Shown: positions 1 through 8,622, counted from the first letter of the stretch. The stretch is DNA of 36,637 bases from Acidobacteriota bacterium (GCA_013289695.1 JABCZK010000045.1:1-36637); one strand, 5' to 3'. Numbers and translations are program-made. Notes: generated by a model from the sequence alone, not told the origin.

Positions 1-213
1 GGTCAGCAACGGACCGGATCGCGCCATCGGCCCTCCTTCGGCGCTGCTGACTCTGCTTATCCCTCATTTCACCAAACTCAACCATAGTCATTTCAGGGGC
101 TTGTCCTCGGTTATGCAACAGGTTCTAAGCTCTCGAAGCTTCCACGGCAAATGTAGAGAGGCGCAGAGTGCCCCATACTCGCGCGCTTGATCGTGTCGGC
201 CTGGACCGATTGT

Positions 214-264
214 GAGTGGCGCGCCCGGAGAGATTCGAACTCCCGACCCTCTGGTTCGAAGCCA
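214..264. repeat. Left attachment-site repeat: 3' part of tRNA-Arg(UCG)
   Basis: This 51-bp stretch repeats 11009-11059 in the same orientation with a single mismatch (C at 236, T at 11031). It covers the CCA end, T arm, variable region, anticodon and part of the anticodon stem of the minus-strand tRNA-Arg at 11012-11088, then diverges after 264. A partial tRNA 3' end paired with an intact tRNA and an integrase relic at the other side is the known signature of tRNA-targeted site-specific integration. That this is the distal island end is inferred. Confidence 0.85.
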
Positions 265-468
265 TTCGAACTACTTTAGCTAAGCAGTGCATTTTCAACT
301 ACTCAATAGAAAATTCAAGACTTGGTTGTCTTCGCAATGTGTGCCCGGATGTGCGCAGATGGACCCATTTGCTCCTAAGGTCACTACAAAAGTCACTACA
401 GTCTTCGGCTCTAGCAACAGGAACGACGGCGTGCATGTGGCTCATGAGACAACATCTAGCTAATAGAA

Positions 469-2445
469 ATGTGCAAAAGGAGACTGCCTCCCGATGTGAC
501 ACGGCTTCATATTGGAACGATGCCACTAGAACGGCGTTACGACTTGGTACACGACCCGGGCAACTCCTCCGCGAAGGTTGCCGAGGCCCCCAACTCGGCA
601 GAGGAAGCCCTCCGGGACAGCGAAGAAAAATACCGGATGCTCCTCGATGAGATCCAGGACTACGCAATCTTCATGTTGGACCCTCAGGGAGTGGTTGTCA
701 GTTGGAATGCTGGCGCCGAGCGCATCAAAGGATACAAAGCTGACGAAATTGTAGGTCATAACTTCTCCGTCTTTTTTTCTCCTGAAGATATCAAGCAGGG
801 CATGCCGGAGAAGCTGGTCCGGATAACTGCCACGAACGGGCGGCACGAATTTCAGGGCATGCGCGTTCGGAAAGATGGCTCAAGATTCTTGGCGAGTATT
901 ATCTTCATCGCATTGCGCGATCCGGCTGGAAATCTGCGGGGGTTTTCCGAGATTAGCCGCGATCTCAGCGAGAGCAAGGAGTCGGCCGCGAAGTACCGCG
1001 GGCTGCTGGAAGCGGCTCCGGATGCGATGGTTGTGGTGGACCAAAGCGGGGAGATCGTCCTGTTGAACGTTCAGGCGGAGAAGCAGTTTGGATACCGCCG
1101 CGATGAACTCATAGGGCAGAAGGTGAAGAACATCATTCCACAAGGTTTCGCGGAACGGCTGATTGCGGACGGAACTCGAACGGCGGCGGAAGCGTTGGCG
1201 CAGCAGATCGGAACGGGGATTGAGCTTACCGGGCGGCGGAAGAATGGAAGCGAGTTTCCCATCGAGATCATGCTGAGCCCGTTGGAAAGTACCGAGGGAA
1301 TCCTGGTGACGGCAGCGATTCGCGACATTAGCGTGCGCAAGGCCGCAGAAAAACATTTGGGACAGATGGAAGGCAGATACCGGGGACTTTTGGAAGCAGC
1401 TCCGGATGCAATGGTGGTGGTGAACCAAGGCGGAGACATTGTGCTGCTGAACGTTCAGGCGGAGAAGCAGTTCGGGTATCACCGGGATGAGCTGGTAGGT
1501 CAGAAGGTGAAGAACATCATTCCAAGGGGTTTCGCGGAACGCTTGATCGCTGACGGTACGCGAACCGCGGCAGAGGCGCTGGCGCAGCAGATCGGAACAG
1601 GGATTGAGCTGAATGGGCTGCGGAAGGATGGAAGTGAGTTTCCCATCGAGATCATGCTCAGCCCGCTGGAAAGCACCGAAGGAATCCTGGTGACAGCAGC
1701 GATCCGCGACATCACCACCCGCAAAAAGACCGACGCCCATGTCCTGGAATTGAACCGTTCGAATGAGGAATTGGGCCAATTTGCCTACGTCGCTTCTCAC
1801 GATTTACAGGAACCGCTGCGAATGGTGGCCAGTTTCACCGAGCTTCTGGCCAGGCGGTACAAGGGAAAACTGGACTCCGATGCGGATGAGTTTATAGGTT
1901 TTGCAGTGGACGGGGCGCGCCGCATGCAGCGGCTGATCCAAGATCTGCTCGCGTACTCGCGCGTCGCGACCAAGGGAAACGATCTGGTCCACACCTCCAG
2001 TGAAGAAGCATTGCGACGGGCCCTGCTGAATCTGCGCGCCGCCATCGAAGAAAGCGGCGCGCTGGTGACGCACGATCCGCTGCCCACCGTCTTGGCGGAC
2101 GAGCGGCAACTCATTCAGGTATTTCAGAACTTGATCGGCAACGCCATCAAGTACCAAAACCCCGGAGTCCCCCGGATGCACATCTCCGCCGCCAGGAATG
2201 CCGACAAGAAATGGACATTTTCGGTGAAAGACAACGGATTGGGAATTGACCCGCAGTATTTCGAAAAGATCTTTGTCATTTTTCAACGGTTGCACAAAAG
2301 GGACGAGTTCTCCGGAACCGGCATAGGCTTGGCTATCTGCAAACGGATTGTCGAGCGGCATGGCGGCACCATCTCGGTTGAGTCACAACTTGGGCACGGT
2401 TCCACGTTCAGCTTTGCCTTGGCAGCAAGTGAGGGAAAATCATGA
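469..2445 (+). CDS. PAS-PAS-PAS sensor histidine kinase (soluble)
   Basis: A 658-residue sensor kinase that should autophosphorylate on His and pass phosphate to a receiver, probably the next gene. Three PAS domains lie at about residues 47-170, 174-300 and 303-425. The kinase core follows: an H-box SHDLQEPLR with His444, the N-box NAIKY, the G1 box DNGLGID and the G2 box GTGIGLAI. The H-box resembles those of phytochrome-type kinases. No membrane segment or signal peptide is seen, so it should sense a cytoplasmic or diffusible signal. PAS2 and PAS3 are near-identical copies. The start is uncertain: ATG 469 has no clear ribosome site, GTG 496 follows AAAGGAG at 476-482 with long spacing, and ATG 520 is also in frame before the first domain. 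It overlaps the next gene by 4 nt (ATGA), which implies translational coupling. Confidence 0.92.
   Translation: MCKRRLPPDVTRLHIGTMPLERRYDLVHDPGNSSAKVAEAPNSAEEALRDSEEKYRMLLDEIQDYAIFMLDPQGVVVSWNAGAERIKGYKADEIVGHNFSVFFSPEDIKQGMPEKLVRITATNGRHEFQGMRVRKDGSRFLASIIFIALRDPAGNLRGFSEISRDLSESKESAAKYRGLLEAAPDAMVVVDQSGEIVLLNVQAEKQFGYRRDELIGQKVKNIIPQGFAERLIADGTRTAAEALAQQIGTGIELTGRRKNGSEFPIEIMLSPLESTEGILVTAAIRDISVRKAAEKHLGQMEGRYRGLLEAAPDAMVVVNQGGDIVLLNVQAEKQFGYHRDELVGQKVKNIIPRGFAERLIADGTRTAAEALAQQIGTGIELNGLRKDGSEFPIEIMLSPLESTEGILVTAAIRDITTRKKTDAHVLELNRSNEELGQFAYVASHDLQEPLRMVASFTELLARRYKGKLDSDADEFIGFAVDGARRMQRLIQDLLAYSRVATKGNDLVHTSSEEALRRALLNLRAAIEESGALVTHDPLPTVLADERQLIQVFQNLIGNAIKYQNPGVPRMHISAARNADKKWTFSVKDNGLGIDPQYFEKIFVIFQRLHKRDEFSGTGIGLAICKRIVERHGGTISVESQLGHGSTFSFALAASEGKS
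991..1734 (+). repeat. Tandem duplication of one PAS domain inside the kinase gene
   Basis: Units of 384 nt (128 codons) start at 991 and 1375. The two encoded PAS domains differ at about ten of the first 113 aligned residues, by my count, and long DNA stretches match. The similarity falls off only in the linker after the domain. This points to a fairly recent in-frame duplication or ongoing gene conversion. Confidence 0.85.
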
Positions 2446-2903
2446 ACCACATTGAAGTAGAAAGTTCACACTTGGATGTTCTCTTGGTCGAGGACAGTCC
2501 TGGTGATGTCAGGCTGACGCAAGAAGTCTTCCGCGATACCAATATGGACATCCATTTGCACGTGGCTTCCGATGGCGTGGAGGCCATGGCCTTTCTGCGG
2601 CGCGAGGGGGTCCACGCCAATGCCCCTCGCCCGGATCTTATCCTCCTGGATCTGAACCTCCCCAAGATGGACGGACGCGTGGTTCTGGCTAACATCAAGT
2701 CGGATACCAGCCTGAAATCCATCCCAACCGTTATCCTTACCACTTCCGAATCGGAAGTGGATATCGCTAAAAGCTATCGGCTTCAGGCGAACTGCTACCT
2801 GAGCAAGCCCGTGCAGCTTGAGGCGTTCGAGAACCTGGTGAAGAGCATCAATGATTTCTGGCTCACGAAGGTCAAGTTGCCGCAGCAGAGGCACGGTGGA
2901 TGA
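2442..2903 (+). CDS. Rcp1-type single-domain response regulator
   Basis: A 153-residue receiver-only protein of the CheY fold, close in style to the Rcp1 regulators that accompany phytochrome-like kinases. The acidic pocket is seen in VLLVEDSPGD near the start, the phosphoacceptor is Asp70 in LLDLNLP, the switch Thr lies in ILTTSE, and the conserved Lys is in LSKPV. There is no output domain, so it likely works as a phosphate relay or by protein contact. Its start overlaps the kinase stop by 4 nt and its stop overlaps the next start by 4 nt, so the three proteins should be made together. Confidence 0.92.
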   Translation: MNHIEVESSHLDVLLVEDSPGDVRLTQEVFRDTNMDIHLHVASDGVEAMAFLRREGVHANAPRPDLILLDLNLPKMDGRVVLANIKSDTSLKSIPTVILTTSESEVDIAKSYRLQANCYLSKPVQLEAFENLVKSINDFWLTKVKLPQQRHGG

Positions 2904-5017
2904 GCGAGAAATCGATCAGAAAACTTCTCCTGGTCGAAGATAACCCCGGAGATGCTCGTTTGCTCCGCGAGATGTTCAACGACCAGGGCTCGGAAAACGT
3001 CGAATTGACGCACGTGAAGAGCATCGGTGACGCGGAGAAGCATCTTTTGGACCATGCGGTTGACATAATCGTCTTGGACCTGGGACTGCCGGATGCACAA
3101 GGAGTAAGCGCGGTTCGGCGCACCCATGCGGCCGCGCCTCATATCCCCCTGGTTGTGCTGACGGGCTTGGACGACGAAGTGATGGCCGCGCAAGCCTTGC
3201 AAGAAGGCGCGCAAGACTATCTGATCAAGGGCGAAATAGACGCGCGCAGTCTTCTTCGATCCCTGCGCTATGCCGTCGAGCGAAAGAATGCGGAAGAGGC
3301 GTTGTTCGTGGAAAAGGAACGCGCCCTGGTCACGCTCAACTCCATCGGCGACGCCGTCATCTGCACGGACATTTCGGGAAATATCACTTACCTCAATCTC
3401 GTCGCGGAAAAAATGACGGGCTGGCCCCTACAAGAAGCGGCAGGCCGCCCCATGGCCGAAGTTTTTAGAATCCTGGACGCCACTAGCCGCGAAACCATTC
3501 CGAATCCCATGGAGATGGCCGTCGGAGAAAATCGGACCGCGCACCTGCCCCCAAACTGTGTTCTCCTTCGGCGCGACGGATCTGAAATTCCGATCGAAGA
3601 TTCCGTTTCACCCATTCACGACCGTGAAGGGCAGGTTACCGGCGCGGTCATTGTTTTCAGCGACGTGAGCGCGGCCCGGGCGATGACGCTGCAGATGGCC
3701 CATTCGGCCCAGCACGACTTTCTGACCGGTTTGCCCAATCGAATGCTCTTCAACGACCGGGTCAGCCAGGCGATTATCTTGGCGCCGCGTCACGCGAAAA
3801 AAGTTGCCGTGCTGTTCTTGGATTTGGATGGCTTCAAGCACATCAACGATTCCCTGGGCCATGCCATCGGCGACAAACTCCTTCAATCCATCGCAAGTCG
3901 CCTGGTGCATTGCGTGCGCGGCACGGACACGGTAAGCCGCCAGGGAGGCGATGAATTCGTCGTGCTGCTCTCTGAAGTGGAACATCCGGAGGATGCTGCC
4001 ATCACGGCGAGAAGAATGCTGCAGACGGTGGCGGAGCCTCATTCAATCGACCCGCACGATCTTCACGTCACCGTAAGCATTGGATTGAGCGTATTTCCCG
4101 ACGACGGCCAGGATGCGGAGACACTCATCAAGAACGCGGACACCGCGATGTATCAGGCCAAGGAAAACGGGCGCCAAAGCTATCAGTTTTTCAAGCCGGC
4201 TATGAACGTCCGGGCCGTGGAGCGGCAATCCATCGAGGAGAGCCTGCGGCGCGCCTTGGAACGGGAGGAATTCGCGTTGCACTACCAGCCAAAGGTCAAT
4301 CTGAGAACGGGAGAGATTACCGGCGCGGAAGCCCTGATTCGCTGGACGCACCCAACGCGAGGCTCGGTCTCTCCAGCACAATTTATTCCCGTTGCTGAGG
4401 ACTGCGGCCTGATTGTCCCGATTGGCAATTGGGTTCTTCGTGAAGCGTGCAAACAGGCCCGGGCATGGCTGGATGCAGGACTGTCGCTCGGTACCATGGC
4501 GGTAAATATCTCCGCGATGGAGTTCCGGCACGAGAACTTTCTTGAGAGTGTGTTTGCAATCCTCGGGGAGACCGGTCTGGATCCGAAATCTCTTGAGCTG
4601 GAGCTAACCGAAAGCGTTTTGATGAAGCGTGCTGAATCCGCCGCAGCCGTCCTCCAAACACTGAAAGCCAGAGGGGTGCAGGTTGCAGTAGATGATTTCG
4701 GCACGGGCTATTCCAGCTTGAGCTATCTGAGGAAGTTCCCGATTGACGCTCTGAAGATCGACCAGTCGTTCGTCCGCGAGATCACAATCGTGCCAGACGA
4801 TACGAGCATCGTGACCGCGATTATCAGTATGGCCCGAAGCCTAAAGCTGCGGGTGGTGGCCGAGGGCGTGGAAAAGCTGGAAGAGTTGGAGTTTCTTCAG
4901 GCTCATCAATGCGAAGAAGCTCAGGGGTACTATTTCAGTCGGCCGGTGCTTCCCGAACAGTTCGCCAAATTGCTCAAAACAGGGACTCCTGTGGCAGCCG
5001 TTTACGTTCCCAGCTGA
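2900..5017 (+). CDS. REC-PAS-GGDEF-EAL bifunctional c-di-GMP enzyme
   Basis: A 705-residue protein predicted to make and/or break cyclic di-GMP. Domains in order: receiver (residues 6-125, phosphoacceptor Asp60), PAS (about 140-262), GGDEF (about 270-430) and EAL (about 440-695). The diguanylate cyclase signature GGDEF is intact at 349-353, and an RxxD inhibitory site (RGTD) sits five residues upstream. The EAL signature is intact at 477-479, and downstream phosphodiesterase motifs LELTES, DDFGTGYSSL, KIDQSFV and AEGVE are present. Both activities look possible; which one dominates cannot be told from sequence. It starts inside the stop of the receiver gene (ATGA), so kinase, Rcp protein and c-di-GMP enzyme form one pathway. 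Confidence 0.95.
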   Translation: MSEKSIRKLLLVEDNPGDARLLREMFNDQGSENVELTHVKSIGDAEKHLLDHAVDIIVLDLGLPDAQGVSAVRRTHAAAPHIPLVVLTGLDDEVMAAQALQEGAQDYLIKGEIDARSLLRSLRYAVERKNAEEALFVEKERALVTLNSIGDAVICTDISGNITYLNLVAEKMTGWPLQEAAGRPMAEVFRILDATSRETIPNPMEMAVGENRTAHLPPNCVLLRRDGSEIPIEDSVSPIHDREGQVTGAVIVFSDVSAARAMTLQMAHSAQHDFLTGLPNRMLFNDRVSQAIILAPRHAKKVAVLFLDLDGFKHINDSLGHAIGDKLLQSIASRLVHCVRGTDTVSRQGGDEFVVLLSEVEHPEDAAITARRMLQTVAEPHSIDPHDLHVTVSIGLSVFPDDGQDAETLIKNADTAMYQAKENGRQSYQFFKPAMNVRAVERQSIEESLRRALEREEFALHYQPKVNLRTGEITGAEALIRWTHPTRGSVSPAQFIPVAEDCGLIVPIGNWVLREACKQARAWLDAGLSLGTMAVNISAMEFRHENFLESVFAILGETGLDPKSLELELTESVLMKRAESAAAVLQTLKARGVQVAVDDFGTGYSSLSYLRKFPIDALKIDQSFVREITIVPDDTSIVTAIISMARSLKLRVVAEGVEKLEELEFLQAHQCEEAQGYYFSRPVLPEQFAKLLKTGTPVAAVYVPS

Positions 5018-5144
5018 GTATTCCTCCTTCAACCGCATTGCTGCTTCGAGCGCTCGCCTTTTCCAGCCGGCGGGGTTGACGTTCGCCCTTCGCACTCAAA
5101 ATCGCCGACATGATGCCGGCGCAACGAAGAATGATGCGCGGCGG

Positions 5145-5457
5145 TACCCTTTGCTAACGGCGCAGAGGATGCGGCACCCGCGCCGGTTAGGGTAACGTGT
5201 CCGGTTTACGCGTTCGGGACTTAGCAAGTGCCGACCGATTCGGAGGGTACGGTTGCTTTACCTCCGCGCCACCTATACGACCAGCACGGGAAGCACTTCG
5301 TTCAAAGTGTGCATTTACTTGCACTGTGAGCAATCTCTGACTTCGGTAAGTCATTTCGTTTCACCATAGCCAGGCTGGCAATATCCGTGCGGGTAATTAC
5401 GTATCGTAGTCTCTCTATCCCTGTTTCTCCACCTTGAGCCTACCGAGGGAGGCGAAA
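5145..5457 (+). promoter_or_regulatory. Hairpin-rich gene-free region (5018-5457), candidate structured leader
   Basis: The 440 bases between the c-di-GMP enzyme and the PEP-CTERM gene hold no credible gene. Several inverted repeats can be read directly: TACCC..TAAC-GGCGC (5145-5163) against GCGCC-G-GTTA-GGGTA (5180-5194); CGGAGG-G-TA (5241-5249) against TACCTCCG (5259-5266); CACTT/AAGTG (5294-5309); TGACTT-CGGT-AAGTCA (5338-5353); and GCCA/TGGC (5369-5379). They may form a folded 5' leader for the downstream gene, or be unrelated or terminator-like. I could not match it to a riboswitch class I know. Confidence 0.3.
5186..5230. repeat. Dispersed intergenic repeat, copy 1 (TGTCCGG..CGCG..TTAG type)
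   Basis: Shares the spaced pattern TGTCCGG-N4-5-CGCG..TCGGGA-N-TTAG-N2-AG with the copy at 9809-9870. It lies in an intergenic space of the island. It is too diverged to define ends and is possibly a relic of an old repeat or insertion-sequence end. Confidence 0.35.
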
Positions 5458-6150
5458 ATGGGCAAGTTCACTTGGATCGTCCTCGTACTATCTGTATTCG
5501 TTATTGTTGGCGCTCCACCCGCTGCGTTCGCCGATGCAACGTACACATACACGGGGAATCCTTACACCGTCTGTACTGGGTCCTACGCAGTGTCCGGCAC
5601 CAACACTTGCAACGGAACCTATTTCATCTCAGGTTCCTTCACTTTGAACGTGGCACTGGCCCCCGGTTCCTCTGTATCCATCCCGCAATTCCCCTCCCCT
5701 AGTGACCCATACCAGCTGATCGGGTTTTCCTACACGGACAACGGGTCCGTCATGCTGAGCAATGCGTCGCCCAGTATCACTTTCGGCGCCGACGTCTCGA
5801 CAGATGCCTTCGGGGCGATAATCATTTGGGACATTTTCATCTCCGAAGATTTGAGCGGAACCCCTCCCTGCGACGTGAATGGCTGCACTATCCAATCGGA
5901 CAATAGGCCAGACCTCCCCATCAACAGCTGCGAGGGGGCCGCCCCAGTCTCCCCCGCATGCACATTCGACACGTCCGGCGTATTCCCCGACCCCGCCACG
6001 GGCGGCAGCACCAACGCCGCAGGAATGTGGACCGAATCGGGACCCACCCCCGCGCCCGAGCCGAGTTCCTTCGCCCTAATGCTCCCCGGAATCGGGTTGC
6101 TGCTCTTGACGCGCAAACGTATCTCACGTCGCTTCCAACTGGGGATTTGA
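5458..6150 (+). CDS. PEP-CTERM sorting-domain exported protein
   Basis: A 230-residue exported protein. It has an N-terminal signal peptide (hydrophobic stretch about residues 5-24, AFADA cleavage region) and a C-terminal PEP-CTERM tail: PEP at 200-202, a hydrophobic segment, then the basic cluster RKR. In known systems this tail is cut by an exosortase, and such proteins are usually linked to exopolysaccharide or biofilm. The middle is rich in Ser, Thr, Gly and Pro and has six or more Cys in pairs; I do not recognise its family. ATG 5458 is chosen because GAGGGAGG lies 5 nt upstream; an in-frame TTG at 5434 is less likely. No exosortase gene is in the window. Confidence 0.88.
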   Translation: MGKFTWIVLVLSVFVIVGAPPAAFADATYTYTGNPYTVCTGSYAVSGTNTCNGTYFISGSFTLNVALAPGSSVSIPQFPSPSDPYQLIGFSYTDNGSVMLSNASPSITFGADVSTDAFGAIIIWDIFISEDLSGTPPCDVNGCTIQSDNRPDLPINSCEGAAPVSPACTFDTSGVFPDPATGGSTNAAGMWTESGPTPAPEPSSFALMLPGIGLLLLTRKRISRRFQLGI

Positions 6151-6197
6151 GCGCAGATCTCAAGAAACGCTCGCCGCTCCCTGGAGGTATTTCAACA

Positions 6198-6740
6198 ATG
6201 CGAAAGTCGCTCTGGATGATACCCGTAGTATTGCTATTCACGGCCTAGGGGAGCACGGCAGCACACGCAGATGGCGTCGTCGTCCTTAATGGGGGCGGGG
6301 ATGTAACGGCGGTCGACGGCATCACCCTCAACGGATCGTTATATAACGTCACCTTCACCAGCACCATCGATAACACATTTTCTGCATTCGCCTTTAGTTC
6401 GGTGACTATCACGGAGGTCATTACTGCGATCAACAGCGACCTCGGGAGTATACCCATCAACGACGCGACAGGAACCTTATACGGCATCGCCGCGCAGGCC
6501 GGAATCACTGAAGCCGCATTCGACTTCCCTCCCTGGTCCGACGACGGGTCAGTTACAAACCTCCGATGGGAGGAGGCGGTGATAAACGACCCCAACATCA
6601 ATTTTTGGGCTAATATTACTCCGGAAGCCGTCGCAACACCGCCGGGTCCGGCCCCGCTCGCGCTGGCCGGGCTTGGGGCGATCGCAGTGTTGATGTGGAA
6701 GCAAAGACAAGATGCACTCCGCCATGCACAGGCCAACTGA
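6198..6740 (+). pseudogene. PEP-CTERM-like exported protein, broken by an amber codon in the signal peptide
   Basis: ATG 6198 follows GGAGG by 10 nt and begins a typical signal peptide (MRKSLWMIPVVLLFTA), but codon 17 is TAG at 6246-6248. The same frame then continues with a normal-looking Ala-His-Ala-Asp signal cleavage region and 160 or so further residues. It ends in PGPAPLALAGLG, a hydrophobic stretch and WKQRQ, which is a PEP-CTERM-like tail. The reading frame, ribosome site and both sorting signals are otherwise intact, so a single nonsense mutation (or a sequence error) is the simplest reading. An internal restart would remove the signal peptide and so the export. It lies 47 nt after the first PEP-CTERM gene, probably in one transcript. 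Confidence 0.8.
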
Positions 6741-6953
6741 ACACATCGCCCAATAGCACGACCCTTACTCCACTAAGCACCCACCGCTTCCAGCGCCGAA
6801 CGTATTGCCCAATGCGCCGCAGGGTTTCCGCCCGCGGAGCATTTGCATTTTTACCCAGCAAATTCCACTTGGACCGTTAGTCAGCGATGCGTGAAGTAGC
6901 ATTCCGGTAAATGCGTGAATCAGGGGTTGAGACTGCTCGGCGACAAAGTCTTT

Positions 6954-7748
6954 TTACAGGCGGGCAAGCTTCTTTGATGTCGAGCAATATTTATCCCGAA
7001 ATCGGTCTATGACTTCCAGTAGGTCTGAGGTCAAAAGTTTCCGAACAGACAATTCCACGGACTCGGGGAGAGCGCGGTAGTAGGCCTCAGCGATTCCACC
7101 GGCGATGCAAGCCATCGTGTCCGCGTCTCCACCAAGTGAAATCGCCAGCCGTACAGCACTCTCGAAGCTGTCCGAGTCTAGAAAGCAGATAATCGATTCG
7201 GGCACAGAACCCTGGCAGGACACGTCGAACGAGTATCCGGACCGGACCTCGTCCGCGGTGCGCGTCAGGTCGTACCCAAAGCGAGCTGTTATCTCCTGCC
7301 GAATTTCAAGCTTTTCTGCGCCGCAGCGGGCGAAGTAGACCGACAAGGCCACCGCTTGAGCCCCACGAACGCCCTCTGGGTGGTTGTGAGTCACGTCCGC
7401 ACTCCGCTTCGCTTCGATCAGAACCTCCTCTACAGAATCGAAGGCCCACCCTACCGGAGAAACGCGCATGGCAGAACCGTTGCCCCAGCTGTTGTATGGA
7501 CCTATCGACTCATCGCTGAGCCACTGATGGAAATTCCCTCCGTACCCTCGACCTGGATGACGCCGCCCAAACTTCCGAAGAAAATGTGCGTAGTCGCCTT
7601 GGTCCAGAATCGCCGCAGCGACCGCTGCTGTGAGTACCGTGTCATCCGTATAGAAGTTTGCTGAGGAAAGGAGGCGGAATTCCGTGGTCTTCAATCCGCT
7701 TCCCTCGAAAACGGAGCCAATGACGTCCCCTGCGATTGCACCGAACAC
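6954..7748 (-). CDS. ADP-ribosylglycohydrolase (DraG/ARH family)
   Basis: A 264-residue protein predicted to remove ADP-ribose from a protein or nucleic-acid substrate, or to hydrolyse an ADP-ribosyl metabolite. Seen in sequence: the GAIAGDVIGS start, the metal-binding FYTDDTVLT motif, WGNGSAMRVSPVG, and the C-terminal GGDADTMACIAGGIA motif that supplies the second dinuclear-Mg ligand set. Length fits the family. The start is placed at GTG 7748, eight or so bases after GGGGGAAA; longer frames reach a TTG at 7859 but add a non-family extension. No ADP-ribosyltransferase is visible nearby, so it is an orphan within the island, divergent from the broken membrane-protein gene. Confidence 0.9.
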   Translation of the reverse strand: MFGAIAGDVIGSVFEGSGLKTTEFRLLSSANFYTDDTVLTAAVAAAILDQGDYAHFLRKFGRRHPGRGYGGNFHQWLSDESIGPYNSWGNGSAMRVSPVGWAFDSVEEVLIEAKRSADVTHNHPEGVRGAQAVALSVYFARCGAEKLEIRQEITARFGYDLTRTADEVRSGYSFDVSCQGSVPESIICFLDSDSFESAVRLAISLGGDADTMACIAGGIAEAYYRALPESVELSVRKLLTSDLLEVIDRFRDKYCSTSKKLARL

Positions 7749-7881
7749 GAGTTTCCCCCGTGCACAGAATATTAAGCTCGGGTAACGGAACAACTTCCTG
7801 GATAGTACACCGCTTCTCCGGTAACGTTTATCGGGAGTTGAGCGTCGACTGTCACGCAATAATGTACAAAAGGCAAGGCGA

Positions 7882-8622
7882 GTGCCGCGCCCTTTTGGTT
7901 ATCTGCCTGTTGTAGTGGTTTCGGGGCTTGCCGTCGTACCGATTGGTCCGCATGCAGCACTTCTTATCGGCACTGTTGGGATTGACATACTCGCAGGATT
8001 TCTGGTCGCCTATGTCTTTGACGCGCTCCAATTTTTCGGTATGCAGTTACCTCACAAGACCATGTTCTGGATACTGACTGGGACGCCTTATTACCCAGTT
8101 CAAATTGGGCTAGGATTGCTGCTTGGGTGGTCGATTGGTCGCCGAGTTCAGCATCGAACGATGCTTTGGGTTTGGATTCTTCCGTCAATCTATCTAATGT
8201 ACGCGCTAATTGCGATTCCTGCTCTGGTCCCTTGGTTGATTCCACCCGAGTATCAAGCGGGAGTGGGTGAGTCCCGGCTCTAGCACTATTTCGGATGGGG
8301 CTGTGGCGCTGTGCACCCATGCTTCGATCAAAATGCGGTAACCGTACTCTTCTACGTTGCTGCCGCCTATTCCATTGGTGCTCTGTTGGCTCGAAAAGTG
8401 CCAAAGCGTTTTCGCTCAAACGATGTCACGGAAATCTGGAAGTCATTGATCGTGGCTTTCATTTTTCTCTTCTTTGCGGTGTTAGAAATAGTGCTAAACG
8501 TTCGCCAGGGCTGGAAGTCAAGCTATTTGCCACTGGTCGTAACACCCGCGGGGATCGGTCTATTTATGTTGCTTTACGCGCTGATGCTGCACCGACAATC
8601 GCCACGGTTCGATAACGACTGA
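7882..8622 (+). pseudogene. Multi-pass membrane protein of unknown function, split by an in-frame TAG
   Basis: The frame opening at GTG 7882 encodes hydrophobic membrane segments and reaches TAG at 8281-8283 after ..GVGESRL. The same frame continues at once with HYFGWGCGAVHPCFDQ and two or three more membrane segments to TGA 8622. The second part makes no sense as a separate gene: its first possible start (GTG 8311) lacks a ribosome site and would discard the HYFGWGC motif. One nonsense mutation in a roughly 246-residue membrane protein fits best. I do not recognise a function. The start is weakly supported. Confidence 0.75.

Noticed and set aside
1..91. Minus-strand frame from ATG 91 running off the window start
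   Set aside because: Only 30 codons, no ribosome site and very Arg/Gln-rich; it cannot be distinguished from chance. I see nothing else in 1-213, which should be the chromosomal flank of the island.
379..399. GTCACTACA direct repeat just inside the left island end
   Set aside because: Two adjacent copies only; could be an integrase arm site, but too short to support.
5048..5057. CGAGCGCTCG palindrome after the c-di-GMP gene as a terminator
   Set aside because: Short self-complementary sequence with no usable loop and only a broken T-tract.
5140..5457. Cyclic di-GMP (GEMM) riboswitch upstream of the PEP-CTERM gene
   Set aside because: Context was suggestive, but I could not find the conserved core or tetraloop/receptor arrangement of that class.
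6246..8283. Reassignment of TAG to an amino acid
   Set aside because: At least three intact genes in the window end with TAG, so general recoding is not supported; conditional read-through stays open and is listed as a finding.
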